Assembly: GCA_020161665.1 (NCBI GenBank)
Contig: JAIUPA010000012.1
Coordinates: 1 to 64,000 of the forward strand
DNA from: Pseudomonadota bacterium
GTDB taxonomy: Bacteria; Pseudomonadota; Alphaproteobacteria; Rhizobiales; Rhizobiaceae
Direction: 5' to 3'
DNA length: 64,000 nt
In this document: piece by piece, positions 49,301-57,471 of the stretch
Layout of the letters: each line of letters begins with the position of its first letter
How positions within the stretch are numbered: the stretch's first letter is position 1
Notes under the pieces: generated by a model
What the model was told of the DNA's origin: nothing
Seen by the model: only the letters and a program-made list of their open reading frames with translations
The model's database searches: none
Position numbers and translations under genes: made by a program

Positions 49301-49388
49301 GGCGCGTCCGCCCAAGAAGGAAAAGCCGCTCGATCCGGATTCGCCCTTCGCAAAGCTGGCGGCGCTTCGCGATCAGCTCAAGAAGTAA
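46368..49388 (+). CDS. Suv3/MgpS-like DExH RNA helicase
   Basis: 1006 residues from the ATG at 46368. Walker A is GPTNTGKTHYA (16-26) and the DExH box reads DEVQ (98-101); motif VI QIAGRAGRHMR follows near residue 260. This set is that of Suv3, the mitochondrial degradosome helicase, and of rhizobial MgpS-like proteins. The last ~170 residues are an acidic Ala/Glu stretch followed by a very basic Arg/Gly/Lys/Asp tail, likely RNA-binding. The start is uncertain: no close ribosome site, with a TTG frame to 46236. The S4 protein gene follows after 2 bases. Confidence 0.88.
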   Translation: MRPMILSGRGVTAVLGPTNTGKTHYAIERMVAHGSGVIGLPLRLLAREVYTRVVEKVGAQHVALVTGEEKIAPPGARFSVCTVEAMPRETKAAFVAIDEVQLAGDLERGHIFTDRILHLRGREETLLLGAGTMRPILEQVLPGILVIERPRMSQLVYSGSKKITRLPERSAIVAFSADEVYAIAELIRRQRGGAAVVLGALSPRTRNAQVGLYQAGDVDYLVATDAIGMGLNLDVDHVAFAQDRKFDGYQFRNLNPGELGQIAGRAGRHMRDGTFGVTGRVEPFDDELVERIETHAFDAVKVMQWRTAEFDFSSIRALQQSLDAAPKVQGLTRALPATDAQALDYLARYPEVVDLATTPARVERLWEACALPDYRRITPAQHADLILALYSDLVRHGTINEDFLAEQAKRADRTDGEIDTLSARIAQIRTWTYVSNRPGWLADPTHWQEKTREIEDRLSDALHDRLTKRFVDRRTTVLMRRLRENAMLEAEISVNGDVFVEGHHVGQLAGFRFTPAQGMDGPDGKAVEAAAMKALALEFEARAARLHAASNNDLALDSRGLVRWLGEPVGRLTASENIMRPRIILLADEQLTGNARDHVAARIERFVNHHITTVLKPLDDLSRAEDLQGLARGLAFQLVEALGSLFRREVADDIKTLDQDARASIRRYGVRFGAYHIFIPALLKPAPAELITLLWALKNDGLEKPGYGELIPVLAAGRTSIVTDNSFERTFYKLAGFRFLGKRAVRIDILERLADLIRPLLQWKPGTTARPDGAYDGRRFVTTTAMLSILGATPDDMEEILKGLGYRADSVSAEEAHAFLNADKPAEDAATAADATTEGAEHSDEADADSATEEAQAEAVAEAPAAEPVAAAAEEATAEPKPVLLWRPGGRNDNARQRPQGGERRGHGGNNRAPQGERREGDARRGDRKSEGERSEGGKRPERHDRKGGERQEHHGKRFEGKRDDRRNDNKRDNQRFEARPPKKEKPLDPDSPFAKLAALRDQLKK

Positions 49389-49390
49389 AC

Positions 49391-49795
49391 ATGGGCGCGG
49401 AGCCACAAGGTCGGGACCGGCAACGCCTCGACAAGTGGCTCTTCTTCGCGCGCATGCTGAAATCACGAAGCCTGGCACAAGGCTTTATCGAGGCCGGGCA
49501 TGTCAGGGTGAATGATCGCAAGGTCACTCAGCCTTCGCACAATGTGAAGATTGGGGACCGCATCGAGCTTCGGCTCGACCGCCGCGACGTGGTGCTGATC
49601 GTGCGCTCTGGCGGGGAACGACGCGGGCCGTTCGAGGAGGCAAAGCTTCTTTACGAGGATCTTTCGCCGCCGCCGGAAGCCCAACCACGCCTCAATACAT
49701 TCGAGCTGGCGCAGCGCCAACCGGGCAGTGGACGCCCGACAAAGCGCGAGCGACGGGAGATGGAACGTCTGTTCCCCGAAATCGGCGAAGATTGA
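49391..49795 (+). CDS. S4-domain RNA-binding protein (Hsp15-like)
   Basis: 134 residues. The S4 domain is QRLDKWLFFARMLKSRSLAQGFIEAGHVRVNDRKV, followed by GDRIELRLDRRDVVLIV, like heat-shock protein 15, which rescues stalled 50S subunits carrying peptidyl-tRNA. The C-terminus is basic and ends in RPTKRERREMERLF. It starts 2 bases after the helicase stop, so the two RNA proteins are co-expressed. Confidence 0.9.
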   Translation: MGAEPQGRDRQRLDKWLFFARMLKSRSLAQGFIEAGHVRVNDRKVTQPSHNVKIGDRIELRLDRRDVVLIVRSGGERRGPFEEAKLLYEDLSPPPEAQPRLNTFELAQRQPGSGRPTKRERREMERLFPEIGED

Positions 49796-49957
49796 AACTT
49801 TCAATCAACCCTGCGGCAATTTGCGGCTGCTTTATTCTTGATAAGCGTCGCTAAAGGCAGTACCTCACAATCGAAATGCGTGCGTCGCACCAAGTGGGAC
49901 GCAGGTGATGTCCGGGCCGTAGTGCCGGTTCATTTGAAATGGATCGTGGAGTTTCTC

Positions 49958-50296
49958 ATGACTTATGTCGTGACCGACAATTGCATTCGCTGCAAATATA
50001 CCGACTGCGTGGAAGTCTGCCCCGTCGACTGCTTCTACGAAGGCGAGAACTTCCTCGTCATCAATCCCGATGAATGCATCGACTGCGGCGTGTGCGAGCC
50101 GGAATGTCCTGCCGAAGCCATCAAGGCTGACACTGAGCCGGGCCTCGACAAGTGGCTGAAGCTCAATGCCGAATATGCTCAGGTCTGGCCGAACATCACG
50201 GTCAAGAAGGAGCCTATGGAAGGCTACAAGGACATGGATGGCGTTTCCGGCAAGCTGGAAACCTATTTCTCGGAAAAGCCGGGTTCGGGCGACTGA
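49958..50296 (+). CDS. fdxA: 7Fe ferredoxin FdxA
   Basis: 112 residues. [25 protein letters not shown] holds the cysteines for the 3Fe-4S and 4Fe-4S clusters; [19 protein letters not shown] the second set. The C-terminal extension is that of the Azotobacter FdI type. GTGGAG lies before the ATG at 49958. A ten-base-pair hairpin follows the stop. Confidence 0.95.
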   Translation: MTYVVTDNCIRCKYTDCVEVCPVDCFYEGENFLVINPDECIDCGVCEPECPAEAIKADTEPGLDKWLKLNAEYAQVWPNITVKKEPMEGYKDMDGVSGKLETYFSEKPGSGD

Positions 50297-50319
50297 GATA
50301 AAACCAGGCTTCTATGGGC

Positions 50320-50344
50320 ATCGCGGAGACAACCTCTCCGCGAT
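50320..50344. terminator. hairpin after fdxA
   Basis: ATCGCGGAGA and TCTCCGCGAT pair perfectly around CAACC, 23 bases after the fdxA stop. There is no T-run, so it may protect the 3' end rather than terminate strongly. Confidence 0.55.
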
Positions 50345-50556
50345 TGAAGCAAATTATTGATTTCCACATATTTTTGTGCTAGGGAATAAGAACCGGCCCA
50401 CAGAAGGGCATTTTGCGTGCCCGAAACCATCACGAAAGCACAGATCAGCATCACGCGCGATTTCCGTGACATTCGCAACGTTTGAAGTTGCACGTTCGCG
50501 ACCGCGGGAGGTGTTCTGTTGCCATGTGCCAGTGGGTGAGCCGGTTTGGTGTCACT

Positions 50557-50622
50557 GACGGTGTTCCCCGTCTGATCCGGACCTGTCGAGGTTCGGCGCC
50601 GGCCCGATTTACGAGAGCCGGC
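50557..50622 (+). promoter_or_regulatory. hairpin-rich leader upstream of carD
   Basis: Three consecutive inverted repeats: GACGG/CCGTC (50557-50572), CCGGACC/GGTTCGG (50577-50596) and GCCGGC/GCCGGC (50598-50622). They lie immediately before the GGGAG at 50632. No known riboswitch family is recognised. Confidence 0.5.
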
Positions 50623-50648
50623 TGCGTAACAGGGAGTTTTTGAAACGA

Positions 50649-51224
50649 ATGACGACCCAGCAGAAAAAACCTTCGGCAGCGCGGCATGGCTTCAAGCACG
50701 GCGAGGCGATTGTTTACCCGGCGCACGGCGTTGGCACCATCTCCGCGATTGAAGAGCAGGAAGTGGCGGGCATGAAGCTCGAACTCTTCGTGATCGACTT
50801 CGAAAAGGACAAGATGCGTCTCAAGGTTCCGGTCGCCAAGGCCGTGAGCATCGGCATGCGCAAGCTTTCCGAAACCGATTTCGTCGAGCGCGCCTTGAAG
50901 GTTGTGCAGGGCAAGGCCAAGGTCAAGCGCACCATGTGGTCGCACCGTGCCCAGGAATATGATGCCAAGATCAATTCCGGCGACCTGATTGCCATTGCCG
51001 AGGTGGTCCGCGACCTCTACCGCGCTGAAAACCAGCCGGAGCAGTCCTATTCCGAGCGTCAGCTTTACGAAGCCGCCCTCGACCGTATGGCGCGCGAAAT
51101 CGCCGCTGTGAACAAGATGTCCGAGACCGAAGCCGTTCGCCTGATCGAGACGCATCTTGCCAAGGGTCCGAAGCGTGGCAAGGCCGTTGAGGAAGACGAC
51201 GCACCGGAAGAAGAAGCCGCATAA
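50649..51224 (+). CDS. carD: CarD family transcription factor
   Basis: 191 residues. The N-terminal RNA-polymerase-interaction domain has FKHGEAIVYPAHGVGTI and GMKLELFVIDFEKDKMRLKVP; the DNA-interacting helical domain follows with YSERQLYEAALDRMAREIAAV. It stabilises the open complex, chiefly at rRNA promoters. Acidic C-terminal tail. The start is at ATG 50649 with GGGAG 12 bases upstream; a TTG at 50640 also exists. Confidence 0.93.
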   Translation: MTTQQKKPSAARHGFKHGEAIVYPAHGVGTISAIEEQEVAGMKLELFVIDFEKDKMRLKVPVAKAVSIGMRKLSETDFVERALKVVQGKAKVKRTMWSHRAQEYDAKINSGDLIAIAEVVRDLYRAENQPEQSYSERQLYEAALDRMAREIAAVNKMSETEAVRLIETHLAKGPKRGKAVEEDDAPEEEAA

Positions 51225-51248
51225 GCGCCTTCTCATCGAATTCAGTAG

Positions 51249-51278
51249 ACCCGGCCTTCGTGCCGGGTTTATTTTTTG
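51249..51278 (+). terminator. intrinsic terminator of carD
   Basis: ACCCGGC, loop CTTCGT, GCCGGGT followed by TTATTTTTT; it separates carD from rpoH2. Confidence 0.9.
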
Positions 51279-51287
51279 CTTTTCTCG

Positions 51288-51312
51288 GGAACCTTTCCTG
51301 AAATGCCGCGTT
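51288..51312 (+). promoter_or_regulatory. EcfG-type general stress promoter of rpoH2
   Basis: GGAAC, 16 bases, CGTT fits the EcfG/RpoE2 consensus GGAAC-N16-17-CGTT exactly, with 61 bases to the rpoH2 ATG. In Sinorhizobium rpoH2 is a known target of the general stress sigma factor, so this is expected to link the two responses. Confidence 0.8.
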
Positions 51313-51373
51313 AACACCTCATGAAACGCGCCGCGAACAATGCGTGCGCTTGCCTTCTTTTCGGAGAAAGCGG

Positions 51374-52234
51374 ATGAGCAACGCCACCATCGACCGTTCC
51401 CTTGTTCGCCACGCCATGCGGGCGCCCTATCTGGAACGTGAGGAAGAGCAGACGCTGGCCAATCGCTGGCGCGACCGGGCTGACAATGCGGCCCGCAACC
51501 GGATTGCCGATGCGCATATGCGGCTGGTGATTTCCATGGCGATCCGCTTCAAAGGCTTCGGCCTTCCCGCCGGTGATCTGGTGCAGGAAGGCTATGTCGG
51601 CCTTCTGGAGGCCGCTGCCCGCTTCGAGCCCGATCGCAACGTGCGCTTTTCGACCTATGCCAGCTGGTGGATTCGCGCTGCCATGCAGGATTTCATCCTG
51701 CGCAACTGGTCGATTGTCCGCTCCGGCACATCCTCGGCACAGAAAGCCCTGTTCTTCAATCTTCGCCGCCTGCGCTCGCGCATTGCTCAGGGTGATCGCG
51801 ACCTGACCAACCGGGCTGTTCATGAAGAGATCGCCGCAGCCCTTGGCGTCAATCTCAAGGATGTTGAGCGCATGGATGCGCGCATCTCCTCGCCGGACGC
51901 CTCGCTTCACGCTCCCGCCACGGCGGGTGAGGACAATGGCCGCGAGCAGATCGACCTTCTGGAAAGCGAAGAACCCTTGCCGGATGAGCAGGTTACGGGC
52001 CTCATTGATGGCGAGCGGCGTCACCGCTGGCTGCATCAGGCGCTGGATCGCCTGAACCGCCGCGAACGCCGCATCATCCACGCCCGCCGCCTGACGGAGG
52101 AAAGCGTGACGCTGGAAGAACTGGGCCAGGAACTGGGAATTTCCAAGGAACGCGTGCGCCAGATCGAAAGCCGCGCGCTTGAGAAGCTGAAAGCGGCCCT
52201 CTCGGTCATCGCCCCCGGCATGGCGGCAGCCTGA
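51374..52234 (+). CDS. rpoH2: RNA polymerase sigma factor RpoH2
   Basis: 286 residues with sigma-70 regions: 2.1-2.4 (RIADAHMRLVISMAIRF, GDLVQEGYVGLLEAA, FSTYASWWIRAAMQDF with the -10 recognition) and region 4 (LEELGQELGISKERVRQIESRALEKL). The RpoH-box-type segment lies near QKALFFNLRRLRSRI. Rhizobia carry two RpoH paralogues; this one is assigned RpoH2 by its sequence and by the EcfG-type promoter. The ATG at 51374 has GGAG upstream. Confidence 0.88.
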   Translation: MSNATIDRSLVRHAMRAPYLEREEEQTLANRWRDRADNAARNRIADAHMRLVISMAIRFKGFGLPAGDLVQEGYVGLLEAAARFEPDRNVRFSTYASWWIRAAMQDFILRNWSIVRSGTSSAQKALFFNLRRLRSRIAQGDRDLTNRAVHEEIAAALGVNLKDVERMDARISSPDASLHAPATAGEDNGREQIDLLESEEPLPDEQVTGLIDGERRHRWLHQALDRLNRRERRIIHARRLTEESVTLEELGQELGISKERVRQIESRALEKLKAALSVIAPGMAAA

Positions 52235-52243
52235 TCCCGTCCC

Positions 52244-53776
52244 TTATTCCGAGATGATCTTGACCTTCTGGCCGGGCGTCAGGCTCGCTGCGGCCGGAAG
52301 GGCGTTGATCAGCTTGAAGAGATCAAGCTTGCGATCCGTCCCCATCATGCGCGACGCCAGCGTGATGATCGTTTCCCCCGGCTGAACCGTCTGAACCCTG
52401 ACCCGCAATGGCTTCAACGAAGTTGACTCCGAGAAGGTCATGGTGCGGAAGCTCGACTTCAGCACATCCGCCGTCTTGTCGAGATCGGGATTGCCCTTGG
52501 GCACCGCCGTCAGGAAGCGGAAAATGCGCTCCCCGAGCCGCACCACCGTCACATCGAAATCCCACCGTTCGGCACTGGCGCGAGCCGTCGCCGCATCAAG
52601 CCCATTGATCTTGATGGACTTTACGGTTTCCGGCAGAAGGCCGGCCACCCAGCCACTGGTCAGATAGGCTTCGAGACTGTTGCGCGAGGAATCGGCCACG
52701 CCATCAAAGCGGATGGCAATTTCACCCGGCCCCGTGGCCAGAACCGCTTCCGCCTTGTTGTCGATCACAAAACCTTGCGGCACCTCAAAGCGAATGCCGA
52801 GGTTGGAATGCATGAACACATTGCCGCGTACATACCCCTCTTCCGGGCTGTCGCCATAAAGCAGTCCATCGATCCCGGCGAGATAATAATCGCGACCCTT
52901 GTCGCCGACAGAACCTTCTGGCCCGAAACGCGCCGCCTGCTCACGGGCCAGACCGACACGCTGCGGCGCATCCGGATGGCTCGACAGGAAGTCGAGGCTC
53001 TGGTCGTTATCCGGCTCCACCGACATGAAGCGGCTATAGGCGGCCATCGATTCGAGGAAGCGCGGTGAAGCATAGGTGTCATAACCCGCCTCACCCAGCA
53101 TCCGCACGCCGATCACATCCGCCTGCAGCTCCTGCTGGCGCGAGAAGGCCGCAAGGCGCAGCTTGCCGCGCGCCAACGCCTGCTTGCCCGCCAGATCCGA
53201 TGAGAGAACCTCGGCGACGACGCGCGAGGCAATCACTTCCGCCTCTTCGCGCTTCTGCCGCTCGATGCCGTGATTGGCCGTCACATGGGCCATCTCATGC
53301 GAAAGCACGGCAGCGACTTCCGAGGCATCGTTGGCGAGCGCCAAGAGGCCACGCGTCACGTAGAGATAGCCCCCCGGCAGCGCAAAAGCGTTGATGGCTG
53401 GCGAATTGAGAATGGTGATGCGGTAAGACTGGTTCGGATTTTCGGAAACCGCCGTCAGCGCCCCGGCAATGCGCGCCACCAGCCGCTCGGTCTTGGCGTC
53501 GTGATATTCACCGCCATAGCTCGCCACGATGCGCGGATGCTCGCGCGCGCCCATGGCCGCCCGCGGATCATTCTTCTGCACTTCATCGACGATTTGCGGA
53601 TTATTGGACGGTCGCACGCTCGGCTCGTAGGCCTGCTCCATCATCGACTGGCACCCGGCCAGCGCAACGCTGAGCGCCACAAAGGACAGAGAACGCAGAA
53701 ACGCGCGCGAGGAAAGCCGCCCCGGAAAACGCCGGATCGTCTTCCGCGCCCCGGCTTTTGACCGCCGTGCTTTCAT
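52244..53776 (-). CDS. M48-family metalloprotease lipoprotein (BepA-like) with LysM-like tail
   Basis: 510 residues. A hydrophobic stretch ends in the lipobox VALAGC (about residue 42), so it is probably a lipoprotein. The zinc site is LSHEMAHVTANHG with the third ligand in QQELQADVIGVRML. After the protease domain, a C-terminal part near 455-510 (VQPGETIITLASRMMG, LINALPAAASLTPGQKVKII) looks like a LysM domain. It may act in outer-membrane protein quality control. The start is uncertain: longer forms to 53845 exist. Confidence 0.87.
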   Translation of the reverse strand: MKARRSKAGARKTIRRFPGRLSSRAFLRSLSFVALSVALAGCQSMMEQAYEPSVRPSNNPQIVDEVQKNDPRAAMGAREHPRIVASYGGEYHDAKTERLVARIAGALTAVSENPNQSYRITILNSPAINAFALPGGYLYVTRGLLALANDASEVAAVLSHEMAHVTANHGIERQKREEAEVIASRVVAEVLSSDLAGKQALARGKLRLAAFSRQQELQADVIGVRMLGEAGYDTYASPRFLESMAAYSRFMSVEPDNDQSLDFLSSHPDAPQRVGLAREQAARFGPEGSVGDKGRDYYLAGIDGLLYGDSPEEGYVRGNVFMHSNLGIRFEVPQGFVIDNKAEAVLATGPGEIAIRFDGVADSSRNSLEAYLTSGWVAGLLPETVKSIKINGLDAATARASAERWDFDVTVVRLGERIFRFLTAVPKGNPDLDKTADVLKSSFRTMTFSESTSLKPLRVRVQTVQPGETIITLASRMMGTDRKLDLFKLINALPAAASLTPGQKVKIISE

Positions 53777-53975
53777 TTTTGACGCGGATACGCCCATCAC
53801 GCACATCTGAAAGATTAGTCTCCGAACTGCTGCCAACGCATGCACTGCATCAACTCATAGCACATTGCACAATCACAAGGAGGGGAGCCTTGCAAATAAT
53901 TCATGGCCGAAATCCCTCTTGCCTCATGCACTTGGCGACATGCTTGCCAAGCGGGAGCGTCGAAAATATGGCGGC

Positions 53976-54644
53976 TTAGGACCAATCGACCGCGCCCGTC
54001 GCGACGATCTCGCCATGCCTGAGGGTCAGAACATGATCGGCGGTGCGCTGCACCTCGTCTGGATCATGCGTCACGATCAGAACCGTATTGCCGGTTTCTG
54101 CATGCAATTCCTTGAGCAAAGCCCGCATCGCAACCCGCAATTCCGGATCAAGCGCCGCAAACGGCTCATCCAGCAGCAGAACCGGCTTGCGCCGCACCAG
54201 TGCGCGGGCAAAGGCAGCCCTCTGTCGCTCCCCGCCCGAAAGGGTTGCAGGCAGACGCTTGCCGAACCCCTCCAGCCCGACACGCTGCAAAGCCTCGTCA
54301 ACGGCTACTTTCTCCGACGCGGAAAGCCGAAGCGATGGCGAAATGCCAAGCCCGACATTGCTGGCGAGATCGAGATGGGCAAAAAGATTGTTGTCCTGAA
54401 AGACGAGCGAGACTGGTCGCTGCGACGGATGCCACGCCGTCACATCCTCAGCGCCGATCAGAATGCGCCCCGCATCCGGCTTTTCAAATCCGGCCACGAG
54501 ATTGAGAAGCGTCGACTTGCCCGAGCCGGACGGCCCCACCACCGCCGTGATCTGCCCGCCGGGAAGCGTGCCATCAAAGGAAAAGCGGGCACTGCCAAGA
54601 GCAAGCCGGACATTGGAAAGGGTAATCGCCGTATCACTTTTCAT
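53976..54644 (-). CDS. thiQ: thiamine ABC transporter ATPase ThiQ
   Basis: 222 residues with Walker [12 protein letters not shown], signature [16 protein letters not shown] and Walker [14 protein letters not shown]. It drives uptake of thiamine and thiamine pyrophosphate. It overlaps the end of thiP by 11 bases and is the third gene of the riboswitch-controlled operon. Confidence 0.92.
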   Translation of the reverse strand: MKSDTAITLSNVRLALGSARFSFDGTLPGGQITAVVGPSGSGKSTLLNLVAGFEKPDAGRILIGAEDVTAWHPSQRPVSLVFQDNNLFAHLDLASNVGLGISPSLRLSASEKVAVDEALQRVGLEGFGKRLPATLSGGERQRAAFARALVRRKPVLLLDEPFAALDPELRVAMRALLKELHAETGNTVLIVTHDPDEVQRTADHVLTLRHGEIVATGAVDWS

Positions 54645-56235
54645 GCGAGACCTCGCGGGCGTTGAGCGTGCCGATCACCGTCAGTGCCAGACAGACAAGG
54701 CCAAGGATCAGCGCGAAGCCATCCGCCTCCGTGGTGCGATAACTGCCCATACGGCTGTAGATAAGGTAGGGCAGTGTCACAAGATCATCCGAGCCGAAAA
54801 GCGCCACCGCCCCGAGATCGCCAAGTGAAAGCGCCATGGCGAAGGAAAATCCGGTCGCCAGCGGTCGCCATAAAACCGGCAGATCGACAAGCCGCAGGCG
54901 ATTGAAACCCATAATGCCGAGACTGGCGGCAAGCCGTCCGCTGCGCGCCGCATGCACGGCAAAGGCCGGTTCCAGAACCCGCAGGACGAAGGGCAGCGCC
55001 ATCAAGGCATTGATGACCACGACGAGGAAGGGCGCAAAGCGCGCCACGTCTCCGAAGGGCCGCAGGATGAGGAACCAGCCGGTGCCAAGAATGAGCGGAG
55101 AAACGACAAGAACGAGAGACCCGGCCCCGCCGAGCGCGCTTGAAAAGACGGGCCACAACCCCACCACCTGCCGTGCCCGGATCATGGCAACGGCCAACAT
55201 CAACGCAAGCGTTGCCGCAAAAACGGCGATGGAAAAACTGGTGATCGCCGCGCGGCGAAAAGCAGCCCCTGCGACAAGCGTCCACGGGTGCGCCGCCAGC
55301 CCGGCAACGGCCACCGCCATGAGCGGCAAAGCGGTAAAAAGCACGGCAAGCACAATCACACCACCATCATAAAGCCGCGATGAAACATGCCAGCCGTCAA
55401 AGCGGCGGACCGTGCCGCCATGTGTCACGCCATGATCAGCAGGGGCCGGAAACCGTGCCATCACCGCCAGCAAAGCGCCGGCCATCAGCAATTGCATAAG
55501 GCAGAGCGCCACCGCCCGCGGCGGATCGAAATCAAAGCGCAGCGCCTGAAAAATGGCAACTTCCAGCGTCGTGGCCGAAGGGCCACCGCCCAGCACCAGA
55601 ACGAGCGTAAAACTGGTGGCGCACAGCATGAAGATAAGGCCCGCCACCCCCGGCAGAAGCCCGAGGATCACCGGACGTTCAACAAAGCGAAACACGGAAA
55701 AGGATGACATGCCAAGCGAGGCGGAAACCCGCCAGTATTCGCTAGGAATCCGTTCAAGCCCGATCAGCAGAAGGCGCGCGGCAAGCGGCATGTTGAAGAA
55801 CACATGGGCGAGCAGGATGCCGAACAGGCCATAGACACTCACCGGCTGGGAAAGCCCCAGACCGGCGAGAAAGTCATTGGCAATGCCTTGCCGCCCCCAG
55901 ATGCCGAGAAGACCCAGCGCCCCGATCAGCACCGGCAGCCCCATGGGCACGGCCAGCAGGCGCAACACCCAGACGCGCCCCGGAAAGACCGGACGCCGCG
56001 CCAGCGCCAATGCCACGGGAGCACCAAGCAGCACGGAAAACAAGGTGGAAAGAAGCGCCTGCCATAAGGTGAAGCGCAGCACTTTCAGCGTATAGGCATC
56101 GAAAATGCTGCCTGCCGCCGCGCCATCAAAGAGAAGAAGAGCGGCGAGCGCCGCGGCACAAAATCCGGCGATCACGGCCAGCGCCGTCACTCCGCCAAAA
56201 ATGGACCACCTGCGCTCGCCGACCGTCAGCTCCAT
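54634..56235 (-). CDS. thiP: thiamine ABC transporter permease ThiP
   Basis: 533 residues with about 12 membrane segments in two MetI-type halves. Coupling loops are near [20 protein letters not shown] and [20 protein letters not shown]. Full length for ThiP. It starts 1 base after the thiB stop and overlaps thiQ. Confidence 0.92.
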   Translation of the reverse strand: MELTVGERRWSIFGGVTALAVIAGFCAAALAALLLFDGAAAGSIFDAYTLKVLRFTLWQALLSTLFSVLLGAPVALALARRPVFPGRVWVLRLLAVPMGLPVLIGALGLLGIWGRQGIANDFLAGLGLSQPVSVYGLFGILLAHVFFNMPLAARLLLIGLERIPSEYWRVSASLGMSSFSVFRFVERPVILGLLPGVAGLIFMLCATSFTLVLVLGGGPSATTLEVAIFQALRFDFDPPRAVALCLMQLLMAGALLAVMARFPAPADHGVTHGGTVRRFDGWHVSSRLYDGGVIVLAVLFTALPLMAVAVAGLAAHPWTLVAGAAFRRAAITSFSIAVFAATLALMLAVAMIRARQVVGLWPVFSSALGGAGSLVLVVSPLILGTGWFLILRPFGDVARFAPFLVVVINALMALPFVLRVLEPAFAVHAARSGRLAASLGIMGFNRLRLVDLPVLWRPLATGFSFAMALSLGDLGAVALFGSDDLVTLPYLIYSRMGSYRTTEADGFALILGLVCLALTVIGTLNAREVSHEK

Positions 56236-56236
56236 G

Positions 56237-57241
56237 TCAAAGGCTCATGGCCTTCAGCCATTCATCGATCCACGCCTTGCGGTTCTTGGCGACATCTTCA
56301 GGCGCCATCAGGAAGGTTTTTTCCGGCTGCACCAGCTTGCCAAATGCCTCCGGCAGCGGCTTCGACGTGGCGGCCGCGGGCATCATCCAGTTGTTTTCGG
56401 GAATGGTATCCTGAAATGCGGGCGTGATCATGAAGCTCAGGAACTCGCGGGCCAGTTCCTTTTCCGGGGCATTCTTCAAGAGACCGGCCACTTCAATCTG
56501 GATCGCATGACCTTCGGAAAAGGGTGCCGCCTGATAGCGGTTCTCGTTTTCGGCAATCATGTGGTAGGCGGGCGATGTGGTGTAGGAGAGAACCATCGGC
56601 GCTTCACCCTTGGTGAAAAGCCCATAGGCTTCCGACCAGCCGGGCGTCACCGTCAGAACGCGACCCTTGAGCTTAGCCCAGGCCTCACCGGCCTTGTCGC
56701 CATAAACCGACTTCACCCACAACAGCAGACCAAGACCCGGCGTCGAGGTACGCGGGTCTTCGATGACGATCTTCTGCGAAGCATCCCCTTCCACCAGTTC
56801 TTTCAGGCTCTTCGGCGGGTTGGCGAGCGTCTTCGTGTCGTAGACGACAGCGAAGTGGCCATAATCATAGGGAACGAAAACATCATCCTTGTAATCGCCC
56901 GGCACCTTGACGGCGCTGGCATCGATGCCATGCGCATCGAACAGGCCGGTTTCCTTGGCTTCCGCCACCAGATTGGTGTCGAGGCCGAGAACCACATCGG
57001 CCTTGGTGGCCGGGCCTTCCAGCTTGAGACGCGACAGAAGCGCCACGCCGTCGGTAATGCCGACGAAGTTCACCGTGCAGCCGCAGGTCTTTTCAAAGGC
57101 TTCTTTGACCTTCGGCCCCGGACCCCATTCGGAAATGAAGCTTTCATAGGTGTAGACCGTCAGGGTCTTTTCGCCAGCAAGAGCCGCCGAAGACGAGAAT
57201 GCGGCAAAAGCCGCGACCATGGACAGGAATTTCATGCGCAT
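56237..57241 (-). CDS. thiB: thiamine-binding periplasmic protein ThiB
   Basis: 334 residues: a signal peptide ([18 protein letters not shown]), then a type 2 binding domain starting [16 protein letters not shown] with [23 protein letters not shown] and [14 protein letters not shown], the ThiB pattern. The ATG at 57241 follows GAGGAGG; a frame extending into the riboswitch (to 57349) is rejected. Confidence 0.93.
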   Translation of the reverse strand: MRMKFLSMVAAFAAFSSSAALAGEKTLTVYTYESFISEWGPGPKVKEAFEKTCGCTVNFVGITDGVALLSRLKLEGPATKADVVLGLDTNLVAEAKETGLFDAHGIDASAVKVPGDYKDDVFVPYDYGHFAVVYDTKTLANPPKSLKELVEGDASQKIVIEDPRTSTPGLGLLLWVKSVYGDKAGEAWAKLKGRVLTVTPGWSEAYGLFTKGEAPMVLSYTTSPAYHMIAENENRYQAAPFSEGHAIQIEVAGLLKNAPEKELAREFLSFMITPAFQDTIPENNWMMPAAATSKPLPEAFGKLVQPEKTFLMAPEDVAKNRKAWIDEWLKAMSL

Positions 57242-57300
57242 CAGCGCCTCCTCTTCGTACAATGTTACGGGAATAGGGCGCAGATGATCGAGCCGTCTAA

Positions 57301-57396
57301 TCCCTCCGCCGGTGCTAACCGGATCAGGTTCTTCGGGTTGGCTGTGCAAGATGCAGGAAGCCTCTCAGCCACGGTCAGAGACCGGGGCACCCCGTT
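57301..57396 (-). promoter_or_regulatory. TPP riboswitch (THI element) of thiBPQ
   Basis: On the minus strand the aptamer opens with ACGGGGTGCC, has CTGAGA (57368-57363) and ends with ACCTGATCCGGTTA (57329-57316) and GGCGGAGGGA (57310-57301), the standard TPP-binding parts in order. The thiB ribosome site is about 50 bases further on, so translational or transcriptional shut-off by TPP is expected. Confidence 0.95.
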
Positions 57397-57471
57397 AGAG
57401 CGTCATGAGATGTAGCGTCAGATGCCTTGTGTGACAAGGGGCACGGGTGGCGCGAGCGAGGAGAGCGCTGA

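Larger units (their letters stand above)
50297..50648. other. fdxA-carD intergenic region with hairpins
   Basis: 352 bases with no gene supported. It starts with a hairpin (50320-50344) and an AT-rich promoter-like part near 50345-50390. Close to carD it holds three tandem hairpins (50557-50622). The carD ribosome site follows. Confidence 0.6.
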
